A DNA stretch of 5,202 nucleotides from CAYYNP01 sp964472545 (GCA_964472545.1 CAYYNP010000470.1:1-5202); one strand, 5' to 3'. Numbered from the stretch's first letter, positions 1-5,196 are shown. Numbers and translations are program-made. The notes: generated by a model not told the origin, from the letters alone.

Positions 1-62
1 TGAGTGGTGAGTGATGGGTGGTGAGTGATGGGTGGTGAGTGATGGGTGGTGAGGGGTGAAAG
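1..62. repeat. Heptamer tandem array, left arm of an inverted repeat
   Basis: Read on the plus strand this is a run of degenerate heptamers close to TGAGTGG, alternating TGAGTGA and TGGGTGG. Positions 7-48 are three perfect copies of the 14-mer GTGAGTGATGGGTG. The array decays to TGAGGGG and ends in TGAAAG at 57-62. It is cut by the window edge, so its full length is unknown. The same heptamers occur in opposite orientation at 172-216. No coding potential is apparent. It is intergenic, downstream of coaC. Confidence 0.85.
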
Positions 63-171
63 CCTGAAGACCGCCAACTAGCGAGGTTGGCATTCTCGCA
101 GTTACGACGGAAACGCTGGGCAAATATGCTGAGAATTGCGGTGACGGACGGACACAGAGAGTAACGACCTT
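63..171. other. Non-coding core between the inverted heptamer arrays
   Basis: This stretch of about 109 bp separates the two arrays. I see no gene in it, and no trace of a CoaB domain in the region downstream of coaC. It holds a small inverted repeat, GCCAAC at 73-78 and GTTGGC at 86-91 with a 7-base loop. A competing pair is GCGAG at 81-85 with CTCGC at 95-99, and there is a looser pair ATTCTC at 92-97 with GAGAAT at 131-136. No T-run follows these, so a classical intrinsic terminator is not supported. The core may simply be spacer, or the body of a small non-autonomous element. Confidence 0.4.
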
Positions 172-216
172 CTTTCGCCACTCACCACTCGCCACCCATC
201 ACTCACCACTCTCCCC
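172..216. repeat. Heptamer array, right arm of the inverted repeat
   Basis: Read on the minus strand the heptamers are AGAGTGG, TGAGTGA, TGGGTGG, CGAGTGG and TGAGTGG, then CGAAAG. This is the same family as 1-62 in inverted orientation, and the inner ends also match (GGTGAAAG on the left, GGCGAAAG on the right). The arms could pair into a long imperfect stem just past coaC. The array overlaps the coaC 3' end, so the coaC stop codon (199-201) and its last codons lie inside repeat sequence. Confidence 0.8.
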
Positions 217-741
217 AATCGCCTCCGCGATCGCCCCGAAAATCGTCTCTACCGACGCCATCCGTCCGGCGCCGCGCTCGCCGCAGCTTAGGTAGCCTTC
301 TTCGGGATCGATCAATACGACGCCGTCGGCCTGGAGTTGCTCGGCATTGCGCTGCACGGCCGGTTTCTGCCACATGCGATGGTTCATTGCCGGGGCCATC
401 AGCACGGGCCCGTCGAAGGCCAGCAGCAGGGTGCTCAACAGGTCGTCGGCCAGTCCGATCGCGGCTTTGGCCAGGATGTTGGCGGTGGCGGGGGCCACGC
501 AGAGCAACTCGGCCGATTGGCCCAACTCGATGTGGGGATGTACGCCGCGGCCGAACGTCTTCACACCGACCGGCCGGCCGGTCAGGGCCTCGAACGTCTT
601 CGGGCCGACCAGTTTCGTGGCCGAGCGGGTCATCGCTACCGACACACCAGCGCCCGCCTGCACAAGCCGGCTGACCAGCGCGGCCGTCTTGTAGGCGGCG
701 ATCCCGCCCGTCACGCCGATCAACAGCTCGCGGCCGTTCAT
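199..741 (-). CDS. coaC: Phosphopantothenoylcysteine decarboxylase, stand-alone (CoaC)
   Basis: This is an FMN-dependent decarboxylase of the HFCD flavoprotein family. It converts 4'-phospho-N-pantothenoylcysteine to 4'-phosphopantetheine in CoA synthesis, in the cytoplasm. The 180-residue product shows the flavin-binding GVTGGIAAYK (residues 9-18), the catalytic-type His in HPHIEL (His70), APATAN (84-89), the GLADDLL segment (96-102), the substrate-clamp motif APAMN (116-120) followed by MW, and the SCGERGAGRM loop with Cys153. Bifunctional CoaBC proteins are about 400 residues. This one ends right after the decarboxylase domain, with no CoaB synthetase domain and none detectable in the 198 bases downstream. 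The ATG at 741 overlaps the rpoZ TGA as ATGA, which implies coupled translation. The last codons and the stop lie in the heptamer repeat, so the C-terminal tail may have been altered by it. The decarboxylase call is firm; whether a separate coaB lies nearby cannot be seen. Confidence 0.93.
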   Translation of the reverse strand: MNGRELLIGVTGGIAAYKTAALVSRLVQAGAGVSVAMTRSATKLVGPKTFEALTGRPVGVKTFGRGVHPHIELGQSAELLCVAPATANILAKAAIGLADDLLSTLLLAFDGPVLMAPAMNHRMWQKPAVQRNAEQLQADGVVLIDPEEGYLSCGERGAGRMASVETIFGAIAEAIGESGE

Positions 742-995
742 AGATTGCTGAGGTCCAATTCGGCCGGACCTTCCTCCGCACCGGCGGCCACTTGCAACTG
801 CAATTCGGTATCCAGGTAGATCTTGTCTTGCAGGATTTCCTGGATCACGATCTCCATCTTGCTTACCCCCTCCATGTTGATCAGCGGCCGCGCGCCCTGG
901 TTCAGCGCCACCAGGCGTTTCTGGATCAGGGTCGACAGCTTGAAACGCCCACCCACCTTCTTGACGATTGCCTCTTCCCGAAGGTCATCGAGCAT
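738..995 (-). CDS. rpoZ: DNA-directed RNA polymerase subunit omega
   Basis: The omega subunit binds the C-terminal region of beta-prime and helps RNA polymerase assembly and stability. The 85-residue product carries the omega signature near its N-terminus: VGGRFKLSTLIQKRL (residues 14-28) followed by LNQGARPLI (31-39). The middle is helical (KMEIVIQEILQDKI, 47-59). The tail is acidic and ends in DLSNL. Its length is normal for omega. The ATG at 995 begins one base after the gmk stop codon, and GGAG at 1006-1009 (minus strand) lies about 10 bases upstream as a plausible Shine-Dalgarno site inside the gmk end. The stop overlaps the coaC start by four bases. The gmk-rpoZ-coaC order is a well-known conserved arrangement and supports the call. 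Confidence 0.93.
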   Translation of the reverse strand: MLDDLREEAIVKKVGGRFKLSTLIQKRLVALNQGARPLINMEGVSKMEIVIQEILQDKIYLDTELQLQVAAGAEEGPAELDLSNL

Positions 996-996
996 C

Positions 997-1581
997 TCAG
1001 TTGGTCTCCGATTCTAAAGCAAGAATATCACAAATCTCTTGGGCAGCCCGGTCGACGTCGTCGTTGATCACTCGATAACGATAGCGGTCGGCCCGACTCA
1101 TCTCCTCCTTGGCCTGGGCGAGTCGGCGCTGGATCGCATCTTCGGTCTCGGTCGCTCGGCCACGGAGTCGCCGCTCGAGCTGCTCGACGGACTCGGGCCG
1201 GACGAAGATCGTGATCGCGTCATCGTAACGCTGCATCACACAGAGCGCCCCTTGCACGTCAATCTCTAAGACTACCCACTTACCCGCCTCAAGACTAGGG
1301 GTAACTGCGTCCCAAAGCGTTCCGTACCAATATCCACGTCCAAAAACCTCGAAAGACTCGAGAAACTCCCCCCTCTCTCGGCGGAGGTCGAACTCTTCCT
1401 GGGGCATGAAGTGGTAATCGACACCGTCTGCCTCCCCTGGACGAGGGGGTCGCGTGGTGGCCGACACACTGGTCACCAATGGCATCCGGCAGATCTCGAA
1501 CACGCGGCGCAAGACGGTCGTCTTGCCCGCACCGGAGGGGCCGGAGATCACGACCAGTCTTCCCTTGCCCGTCGATGCCAT
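997..1581 (-). CDS. gmk: Guanylate kinase
   Basis: This enzyme phosphorylates GMP to GDP using ATP, a step of purine nucleotide synthesis and salvage in the cytoplasm. The 194-residue product has the P-loop GPSGAGKTT (residues 14-22) and the GMP-binding stretch SATTRPPRPGE followed by DYHF (40-58). Further on it has GEFLE (71-75), EIDVQGA (106-112) and the lid-type segment RRLRGRATETEDAIQRRL (137-154). Length is typical. The loop GRGYWYGT (81-88) is about two residues longer than the usual GNYYGT. The ATG at 1581 is chosen because the recognisable protein starts here, two bases after the yicC stop. The frame stays open upstream to 2082, but that stretch is antisense-like read-through of yicC in another frame. 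No strong Shine-Dalgarno site precedes it, so translation is probably coupled to yicC. Confidence 0.95.
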   Translation of the reverse strand: MASTGKGRLVVISGPSGAGKTTVLRRVFEICRMPLVTSVSATTRPPRPGEADGVDYHFMPQEEFDLRRERGEFLESFEVFGRGYWYGTLWDAVTPSLEAGKWVVLEIDVQGALCVMQRYDDAITIFVRPESVEQLERRLRGRATETEDAIQRRLAQAKEEMSRADRYRYRVINDDVDRAAQEICDILALESETN

Positions 1582-1583
1582 CG

Positions 1584-2468
1584 TCACTCGATGTTCTGGA
1601 TCATCTCGCGGATACGTTCGATGGCCGTCTTTACCTCGATCACCTCTTTGGCGATCTCGACGTCGTTGGCCTTCGACCCGATGGTATTGGTCTCGCGGAA
1701 CATCTCCTGAGTGAGAAACTCGAGCTTTCGGCCCGAGCTCTCGTCGGTCTCCATCACGGCGGCAAACTGATCCAGGTGACTCTGCAATCGGACGATCTCC
1801 TCGGAGATATCGGCCCGATCGGCAAACAGGCTGACCTCGCGAATCAAGTCCGCCGGGTCGAGCACCACGTCGTATTCGTCGAGCGTCTTCTTCAGCCGCT
1901 CGCTGATGCGTTGGCGATAGGCGTCGACCACCAGCGGGGCCCGTTGCTGGATCCGCGCGAGGCTCTCGGCAATTTGCCGGCGGTTGGCCTCGAGGTCGTC
2001 GGCCATCGCCTGGCCTTCTTCGGCCCGCATCTGCGCCAGGCCGTCGAGCGCCTGCGCGAGGGCCTTGCCGATCAGCGGCCAATCGTCGTCCGGGGCGGCG
2101 GCACGTTCGGTCCCCTCGTCGATCACGCCGGGCAACACCAGCAGCGACTGCACCGGGGGCTGCTGCGGCACGTCCCAGCGCTTTGCGAGCGACGCCAACT
2201 GAGCCCGATAGCGGTCGAGCACGTCTTCGTTGATCGCAAAATCGTCCGGCGAGGCCGCCCGATGGATGCGCAAATTCACCAGTACCGTGCCGCGGCGGAT
2301 ACTCTTGCGGACGGCGGCCTCGATCTTCGGCTCCAACTGGCCGTAGCCCTCACCGGCGCGCACCGACAGCTTGAAGAACCGGCTGTTGACGGTGCGGATC
2401 TCAACCGACACGTCCAGCCCGTCCTGCTGGCAACACGCCTCGCCAAAGCCGGTCATGCTCAACAGCAC
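1584..2468 (-). CDS. yicC: YicC/YloC-family endoribonuclease
   Basis: YicC/YloC proteins are reported to be endoribonucleases involved in RNA and small-RNA turnover. The 294-residue product begins MLLSMTGFG (with the GTG read as Met), the hallmark N-terminus of the family. It continues with VEIRTVNSRFF (residues 22-32) and the RRGTVLVNL strand (58-66). The MRAEEGQAMADDLE segment is at 147-160. The C-terminal domain has ADISEEIVRLQSHLDQF (219-235) and GRKLEFLTQEMFRETNTIGS (246-265). Length matches E. coli YicC (about 287). I place the start at GTG 2468: it gives the family N-terminus and AGGA lies about 11 bases upstream. The ATG at 2456 would remove four residues, and the in-frame ATG at 2540 would add an unconserved extension of 24 residues. 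Its position before gmk is the usual one for this family. Confidence 0.92.
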   Translation of the reverse strand: MLLSMTGFGEACCQQDGLDVSVEIRTVNSRFFKLSVRAGEGYGQLEPKIEAAVRKSIRRGTVLVNLRIHRAASPDDFAINEDVLDRYRAQLASLAKRWDVPQQPPVQSLLVLPGVIDEGTERAAAPDDDWPLIGKALAQALDGLAQMRAEEGQAMADDLEANRRQIAESLARIQQRAPLVVDAYRQRISERLKKTLDEYDVVLDPADLIREVSLFADRADISEEIVRLQSHLDQFAAVMETDESSGRKLEFLTQEMFRETNTIGSKANDVEIAKEVIEVKTAIERIREMIQNIE

Positions 2469-2562
2469 GGCAGAGTGGATCCTAATCAAGGGTCTTCGGT
2501 GGGGTGCCCCATCTGCGGCGGGGCCGCCGACGACGGCCAACGGTCAGGCTGCAAGGCGGCGG
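2469..2562 (-). other. secG-yicC intergenic gap with GC-rich inverted repeats
   Basis: This 94-bp gap is the largest between genes inside the cluster. It contains TGGGG/CCCCA around a 2-base centre (2500-2511). It also contains two mutually exclusive stems: CGGCG at 2516-2520 with CGCCG at 2525-2529, and GGCCG at 2522-2526 with CGGCC at 2534-2538. No T-run follows, so it is not a convincing terminator. It could be a processing or stability element, or ordinary GC-rich spacer. I found no convincing promoter for yicC in it. Confidence 0.35.
2480..2483 (-). promoter_or_regulatory. Shine-Dalgarno AGGA for yicC (decides GTG start)
   Basis: On the minus strand TTAGGATCC precedes the gene. AGGA ends 11 bases before the GTG at 2468, 17 before the TTG at 2462 and 23 before the ATG at 2456. 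Spacing therefore favours the GTG, although 11 is on the long side. Confidence 0.5.
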
Positions 2563-2940
2563 TTAAGACCCCGGCTCCGGTGCAGGGGGCAAAGCCGGAG
2601 CGTCGCCGCCGGCGTCTTCTTCCGTCTTGGCCTGCGTCCCAATCATGCCGGAACCGTCGCCTTGCTCGATCACGGGGGTCTCGAACATGTTGGTCTCGTC
2701 GATGCCTGCCCCCACAACGCCGACGGTGATCGTACAGAGCACAATCCAAAACGCCGCCACGCCAACGGTGATTTTGGTGAACAGGTCGCCCGCCTTGGTG
2801 CCGAAGGCGCTTTGGCCGCCCATGCCGCCAAACGCCCCGGCCAGCCCGCCGCCCTTGCCGCGCTGCACCATCACCAGCAGGATCAAGATGATCGCCGTGA
2901 AGAGCATCAGGCCTTTTAGTAGACCGATGAACAGACCCAT
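2563..2940 (-). CDS. secG: Preprotein translocase subunit SecG
   Basis: SecG is an accessory inner-membrane subunit of the SecYEG channel and aids SecA-driven export. The 125-residue product has two predicted membrane segments, at about residues 7-26 (ending LLVMVQ) and 54-79. Between them is the family loop QRGKGGGLAGAFGGMGGQSA (26-45), which fits the SecG pattern. After the second segment there is a hydrophilic tail of about 45 residues, rich in Glu, Asp, Gly, Ala and Pro (ending PALPPAPEPGS), that looks disordered. The start at ATG 2940 is supported by AAAGGA at the right distance. It lies 54 bp after tpiA, probably in the same transcript. A tpiA-secG pairing is seen in many bacteria. Confidence 0.93.
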   Translation of the reverse strand: MGLFIGLLKGLMLFTAIILILLVMVQRGKGGGLAGAFGGMGGQSAFGTKAGDLFTKITVGVAAFWIVLCTITVGVVGAGIDETNMFETPVIEQGDGSGMIGTQAKTEEDAGGDAPALPPAPEPGS

Positions 2941-2947
2941 GAGAGGT

Positions 2948-2953
2948 TCCTTT
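2948..2953 (-). promoter_or_regulatory. Shine-Dalgarno AAAGGA for secG
   Basis: On the minus strand AAAGGAACCTCTC precedes the ATG at 2940. AAGGA ends 7 bases before the start, which is a good match and supports this start codon. Confidence 0.7.
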
Positions 2954-2971
2954 ATCGCTTTCGATGACGTT

Positions 2972-3007
2972 TTGGCTTACTTCTTCAACTTGGCTTACTT
3001 CTTCAAC
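2972..3007. repeat. Perfect 18-bp tandem duplication across the tpiA stop
   Basis: TTGGCTTACTTCTTCAAC occurs at 2972-2989 and again, directly adjoining, at 2990-3007, with no mismatch. On the minus strand each copy reads GTTGAAGAAGTAAGCCAA, encoding the last tpiA residues Leu-Lys-Lys (from TTG AAG AAG) and TAA. Because 18 is a multiple of three, the second TAA (2977-2979) is in frame with the first (2995-2997). Confidence 0.95.
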
Positions 3008-3753
3008 CCGGCGACGATTCCCATCAGCGAATCGGCCTTCAAGGCGGCCCCGCCGACCAGGGCGCCGTCGATATTGGGTTGGCCCAGCAGGTCGGCCGCG
3101 TTGTCCGGCTTGACACTGCCCCCATACTGGATTCGGACGGATTGGGCAACTTCTTCATTATAGCGGTCTTGCATGATCTTGCGAAGATCGAGGTGGACCT
3201 CTTCCGCCTGGTCGGTGGTGGCCACTTTTCCCGTGCCGATGGCCCAAACCGGCTCGTAGGCGACGACGATCTTACTCATCTGGTCGGTGGATACCCCCGC
3301 TAAGGAGCTGCCGAACTGCTGCCGGATCACGTCCATCGTCTTTCCAGCCTCACGCTCCTCGAGCAACTCGCCCACGCAGACGATCGGCAACAGGCCCGCC
3401 TCCAGCGCGGCGTGGACCTTCTTGTTGATCTCTTCGTCGGTCTCGCCCAACACGTGCCGGCGCTCGCTATGGCCGAGGATCACGTAGGTGCAGCCGATGT
3501 CGCAGAGCATCGCGGCGCTGATCTCGCCGGTGTACGCGCCCTTCGGCTCGTGGTACATGTTTTGGGCACCCAAGGCGACCTTGGTGCCTTTCACCGCCGC
3601 AGCGACCGCGTCGAGATGCACGCTCGCCGGACAGACCGCCAGGTCGACCCCGTCGGTGTCGGCCGCCTTCTCGGCCAATTCGGTCGCCAACTCAACGGCC
3701 GTCGCGCGCTCGAGGTTCATCTTCCAGTTGCCGGCAATAAACGGACGTCGCAT
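2995..3753 (-). CDS. tpiA: Triosephosphate isomerase
   Basis: This enzyme interconverts dihydroxyacetone phosphate and glyceraldehyde 3-phosphate in glycolysis and gluconeogenesis, in the cytoplasm. The 252-residue product is of normal length and has all the key motifs. These are GNWKMN with Asn9 and Lys11, ILGHSERR with His95 and Glu97, and AYEPVWAIGTGK (165-176) with the catalytic Glu167 and loop 6. The phosphate-binding stretches are YGGSV (210-214) and ALVGGAAL (231-238). The ATG at 3753 is preferred over the adjoining in-frame TTG at 3756: AAGGAG lies 8 bases before the ATG, and MRRPFIAGNWKMN is the usual N-terminus. It sits 90 bp after pheA and 54 bp before secG. The 3' end carries the 18-bp tandem duplication that repeats the stop codon. 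Confidence 0.97.
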   Translation of the reverse strand: MRRPFIAGNWKMNLERATAVELATELAEKAADTDGVDLAVCPASVHLDAVAAAVKGTKVALGAQNMYHEPKGAYTGEISAAMLCDIGCTYVILGHSERRHVLGETDEEINKKVHAALEAGLLPIVCVGELLEEREAGKTMDVIRQQFGSSLAGVSTDQMSKIVVAYEPVWAIGTGKVATTDQAEEVHLDLRKIMQDRYNEEVAQSVRIQYGGSVKPDNAADLLGQPNIDGALVGGAALKADSLMGIVAGLKK

Positions 3754-3761
3754 CAATCCAA

Positions 3762-3767
3762 CTCCTT
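3762..3767 (-). promoter_or_regulatory. Shine-Dalgarno AAGGAG for tpiA (decides ATG start)
   Basis: On the minus strand AAGGAGTTGGATTG precedes the ATG at 3753. The spacing is 8 bases to ATG 3753 and 5 to the alternative TTG at 3756. Spacing and codon choice together favour the ATG. Confidence 0.75.
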
Positions 3768-3822
3768 GAAATCGTAATTCGTATCGTGTCTTGTGATCCG
3801 GCCCCGCTGCAACAACGGACGT

Positions 3823-3842
3823 GCCGGCTGCGTGCCAGCGGC
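3823..3842 (-). other. Hairpin immediately after pheA stop
   Basis: GCCGGCTG (3823-3830) and CAGCGGC (3836-3842) can form a 7-bp stem with one bulged G and a 5-base loop. It starts one base after the pheA TAA. There is no T-run after it in the minus direction, so it is a weak terminator candidate. It could be a partial attenuator or 3'-end stabiliser between pheA and tpiA. Confidence 0.35.
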
Positions 3843-3843
3843 A

Positions 3844-5061
3844 TTACTCCTCGGTTTCGCTCGCCGGGAACGAACCGAGAATCTCCAACCGCAACGCCTT
3901 CTCCCCCAGCGTGGCCATCACGTGCTCCAGCGGCGTGTCGGTCTCGTGGCCTTCCATCTCGACGAAGAACAGATAGGCCCGTTTTTCGCCGGGGTCCGGA
4001 AACGACTCGATCCAGGTCAGGTTTACCTGGTTCCGCTTGAAGACGTTCATCGCCTCGGCCAGCGCACCGGGCCGATGCTCTATCTGAAACAGCATCGCCG
4101 TGCGGTCGTTGCCGCTGCGCTGCGGCGCCCGATCGCCGATCAGCGCAAATCGCGTGGTGTTCGACGGGTTGTCTTCGATCTTCTCGGCCACGACGTCCAG
4201 GCCGTAATGGACGCCCGCCTCAATGCTCGCCACGGCCGCCGCGCCGGGCTTCTCCTTGGCCAATTGGGCGGCCGTCGACGTGCTGGTCACCTCGATCGAG
4301 CGGGCGTTCGGAAGGTGCTTCGCCAGCCAATTGCGGCATTGCGAAAGCGCCTGCGGGCGGCTGTAGACCTCCCGGATCTCGGTGCGAGCACACTTGCCCA
4401 ACAACGCGTGGTGGATCTCCATCTCCACTTCGCCGCAGATCTTTACCGGCAGCCGGGTGAACATATCGAGCGTGTCGGCGATGCGGCCGTCGGTCGAGTT
4501 CTCGATCGGCACCAGTCCGTAATCGGAATGGCCCCGATTGACCTCCTCGAACACGGCCGAAATGCTGCCCACCGGCACCATCTGCACGCTCTGCCCGAAA
4601 CGGCGCATGGCGGCCAGGTGGCTGTAGCTGTACATCGGCCCGAGGAACGCGATCCGGCGCTCGCGGACCAAGCAACGACAGCCGCTGAACATCTCGCGGA
4701 AGACCGTCCGCACGTCGCGCCTTGGCAACGGGCCGCGGCTACGGCCGACGATCCGGGCCAACGCCTCATCGTCCAGCCCGCACTCCGACATCACAGAGGG
4801 GGCCGCACCATTCTTTTTGGTTATTTTGCGGACGAGTCTTGCCCGCTCTTGGATTGTCTTCAGCAACTCACGGTCGATTTCGGCGATCCGCGCTACGGGA
4901 TCGACTGTGGCAGCCTTGACCGCCCCCGGAGGTTTCTTCGCCGGCGGGGTCTTTGTTGCCCCCTTTTTTGTGGTGGATGCGGCTTTTGCCGACTTCGGAA
5001 CCACCTTCCTAGGGGGGGCTGACTTCCTTCCCGCTGGTTTACTTTTCTTCTTCTTGGCCAT
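3844..5061 (-). CDS. pheA: Prephenate dehydratase with chorismate-mutase-like and ACT domains
   Basis: This enzyme converts prephenate to phenylpyruvate in phenylalanine synthesis, in the cytoplasm. From ATG 5061 it has 405 residues. Residues 1-50 are a Lys/Ala/Pro-rich tail with no acidic residue. Residues 55-133 look like an AroQ chorismate mutase region (IAEIDRELLKTIQERARLV), but most catalytic positions seem lost. Residues 136-312 are the dehydratase domain: GPMYSYSH (141-148), PIENSTDGRI (185-194), RPQALSQC (235-242) and the catalytic NTTRF (301-305). Residues 320-400 are the ACT domain, with PGAL (331-334) and ESFP (352-355) where ESRP is usual; ACT domains in this family bind phenylalanine for feedback control. 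The frame is open upstream to a TTG at 5130, but that codon lies in the -35 box of a good promoter, so ATG 5061 is preferred. GGTGG 5 bases upstream is a weak ribosome-binding site. Dehydratase activity is confident; mutase activity is doubtful. Confidence 0.93.
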   Translation of the reverse strand: MAKKKKSKPAGRKSAPPRKVVPKSAKAASTTKKGATKTPPAKKPPGAVKAATVDPVARIAEIDRELLKTIQERARLVRKITKKNGAAPSVMSECGLDDEALARIVGRSRGPLPRRDVRTVFREMFSGCRCLVRERRIAFLGPMYSYSHLAAMRRFGQSVQMVPVGSISAVFEEVNRGHSDYGLVPIENSTDGRIADTLDMFTRLPVKICGEVEMEIHHALLGKCARTEIREVYSRPQALSQCRNWLAKHLPNARSIEVTSTSTAAQLAKEKPGAAAVASIEAGVHYGLDVVAEKIEDNPSNTTRFALIGDRAPQRSGNDRTAMLFQIEHRPGALAEAMNVFKRNQVNLTWIESFPDPGEKRAYLFFVEMEGHETDTPLEHVMATLGEKALRLEILGSFPASETEE

Positions 5062-5101
5062 GGCTACCACCAGTCCACATTGCCGACAACCGAAACATCT
5101 G

Positions 5102-5130
5102 CTTGTACCGCAGAGGCATCGTCGTGTCAA
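5102..5130 (-). promoter_or_regulatory. Sigma70-type promoter upstream of pheA
   Basis: On the minus strand a perfect -35 TTGACA (5130-5125) is followed by a 17-bp spacer and TACAAG (5107-5102), which matches TATAAT at four of six positions. Transcription would begin near 5095, giving a leader of about 34 bases before the pheA ATG, too short for a typical attenuator or riboswitch. It may drive pheA and the genes after it. Confidence 0.55.
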
Positions 5131-5170
5131 CCGGTCGGGGGTGTGAAGCAGGAGAACTGCAAAGTGTGCG

Positions 5171-5196
5171 GGAGCCCGAAAAAGGGGACTGGCTCC
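5171..5196. repeat. REP-like hairpin with GGGGACTGGCTCC motif
   Basis: GGAGCC (5171-5176) and GGCTCC (5191-5196) form a perfect 6-bp inverted repeat around a 14-base loop containing an A5 run and GGGGACT. The motif resembles GGGGAC(A/T)GGCTCC-type intergenic repeats that I recall from many bacterial genomes and that can be linked to REP/RAYT elements. It lies at the window edge, so neighbouring copies cannot be seen. It could alternatively be the 3'-end hairpin of a gene outside the window. Confidence 0.35.

Noticed and set aside
1..62. CRISPR array
   Set aside because: The units are 7 or 14 bases, directly adjoining, with no spacers and no cas genes in view.
1582..2082. Upstream extension of the gmk frame to 2082
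   Set aside because: The extra residues read yicC in another frame and are Arg/Gly-rich noise. The guanylate kinase starts at ATG 1581, directly after the yicC stop.
2475..2511. Candidate promoter for yicC (TAGGAT as -10)
   Set aside because: No -35-like hexamer at proper spacing; the stretch upstream is GC-rich hairpin sequence.
2469..2540. Longer YicC start at ATG 2540
   Set aside because: It adds 24 unconserved residues before the family N-terminus and would remove the AGGA ribosome-binding site and hairpins from the gap.
1479..2729. Plus-strand open frame of about 416 codons opposite yicC and gmk
   Set aside because: It crosses several well-supported minus-strand genes, has no recognisable domain and has the Arg-rich composition of a shadow frame.
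3771..3812. Candidate promoter for tpiA in the pheA-tpiA gap
   Set aside because: TACGAT or TACGAA could serve as a -10, but no -35-like hexamer lies 16-18 bases upstream of either.
3793..5022. Plus-strand open frame of about 409 codons opposite pheA
   Set aside because: It is antisense to a clear PheA with intact motifs, is rich in Arg, His, Ala and Leu, resembles no family I know and is expected from high-GC third positions.
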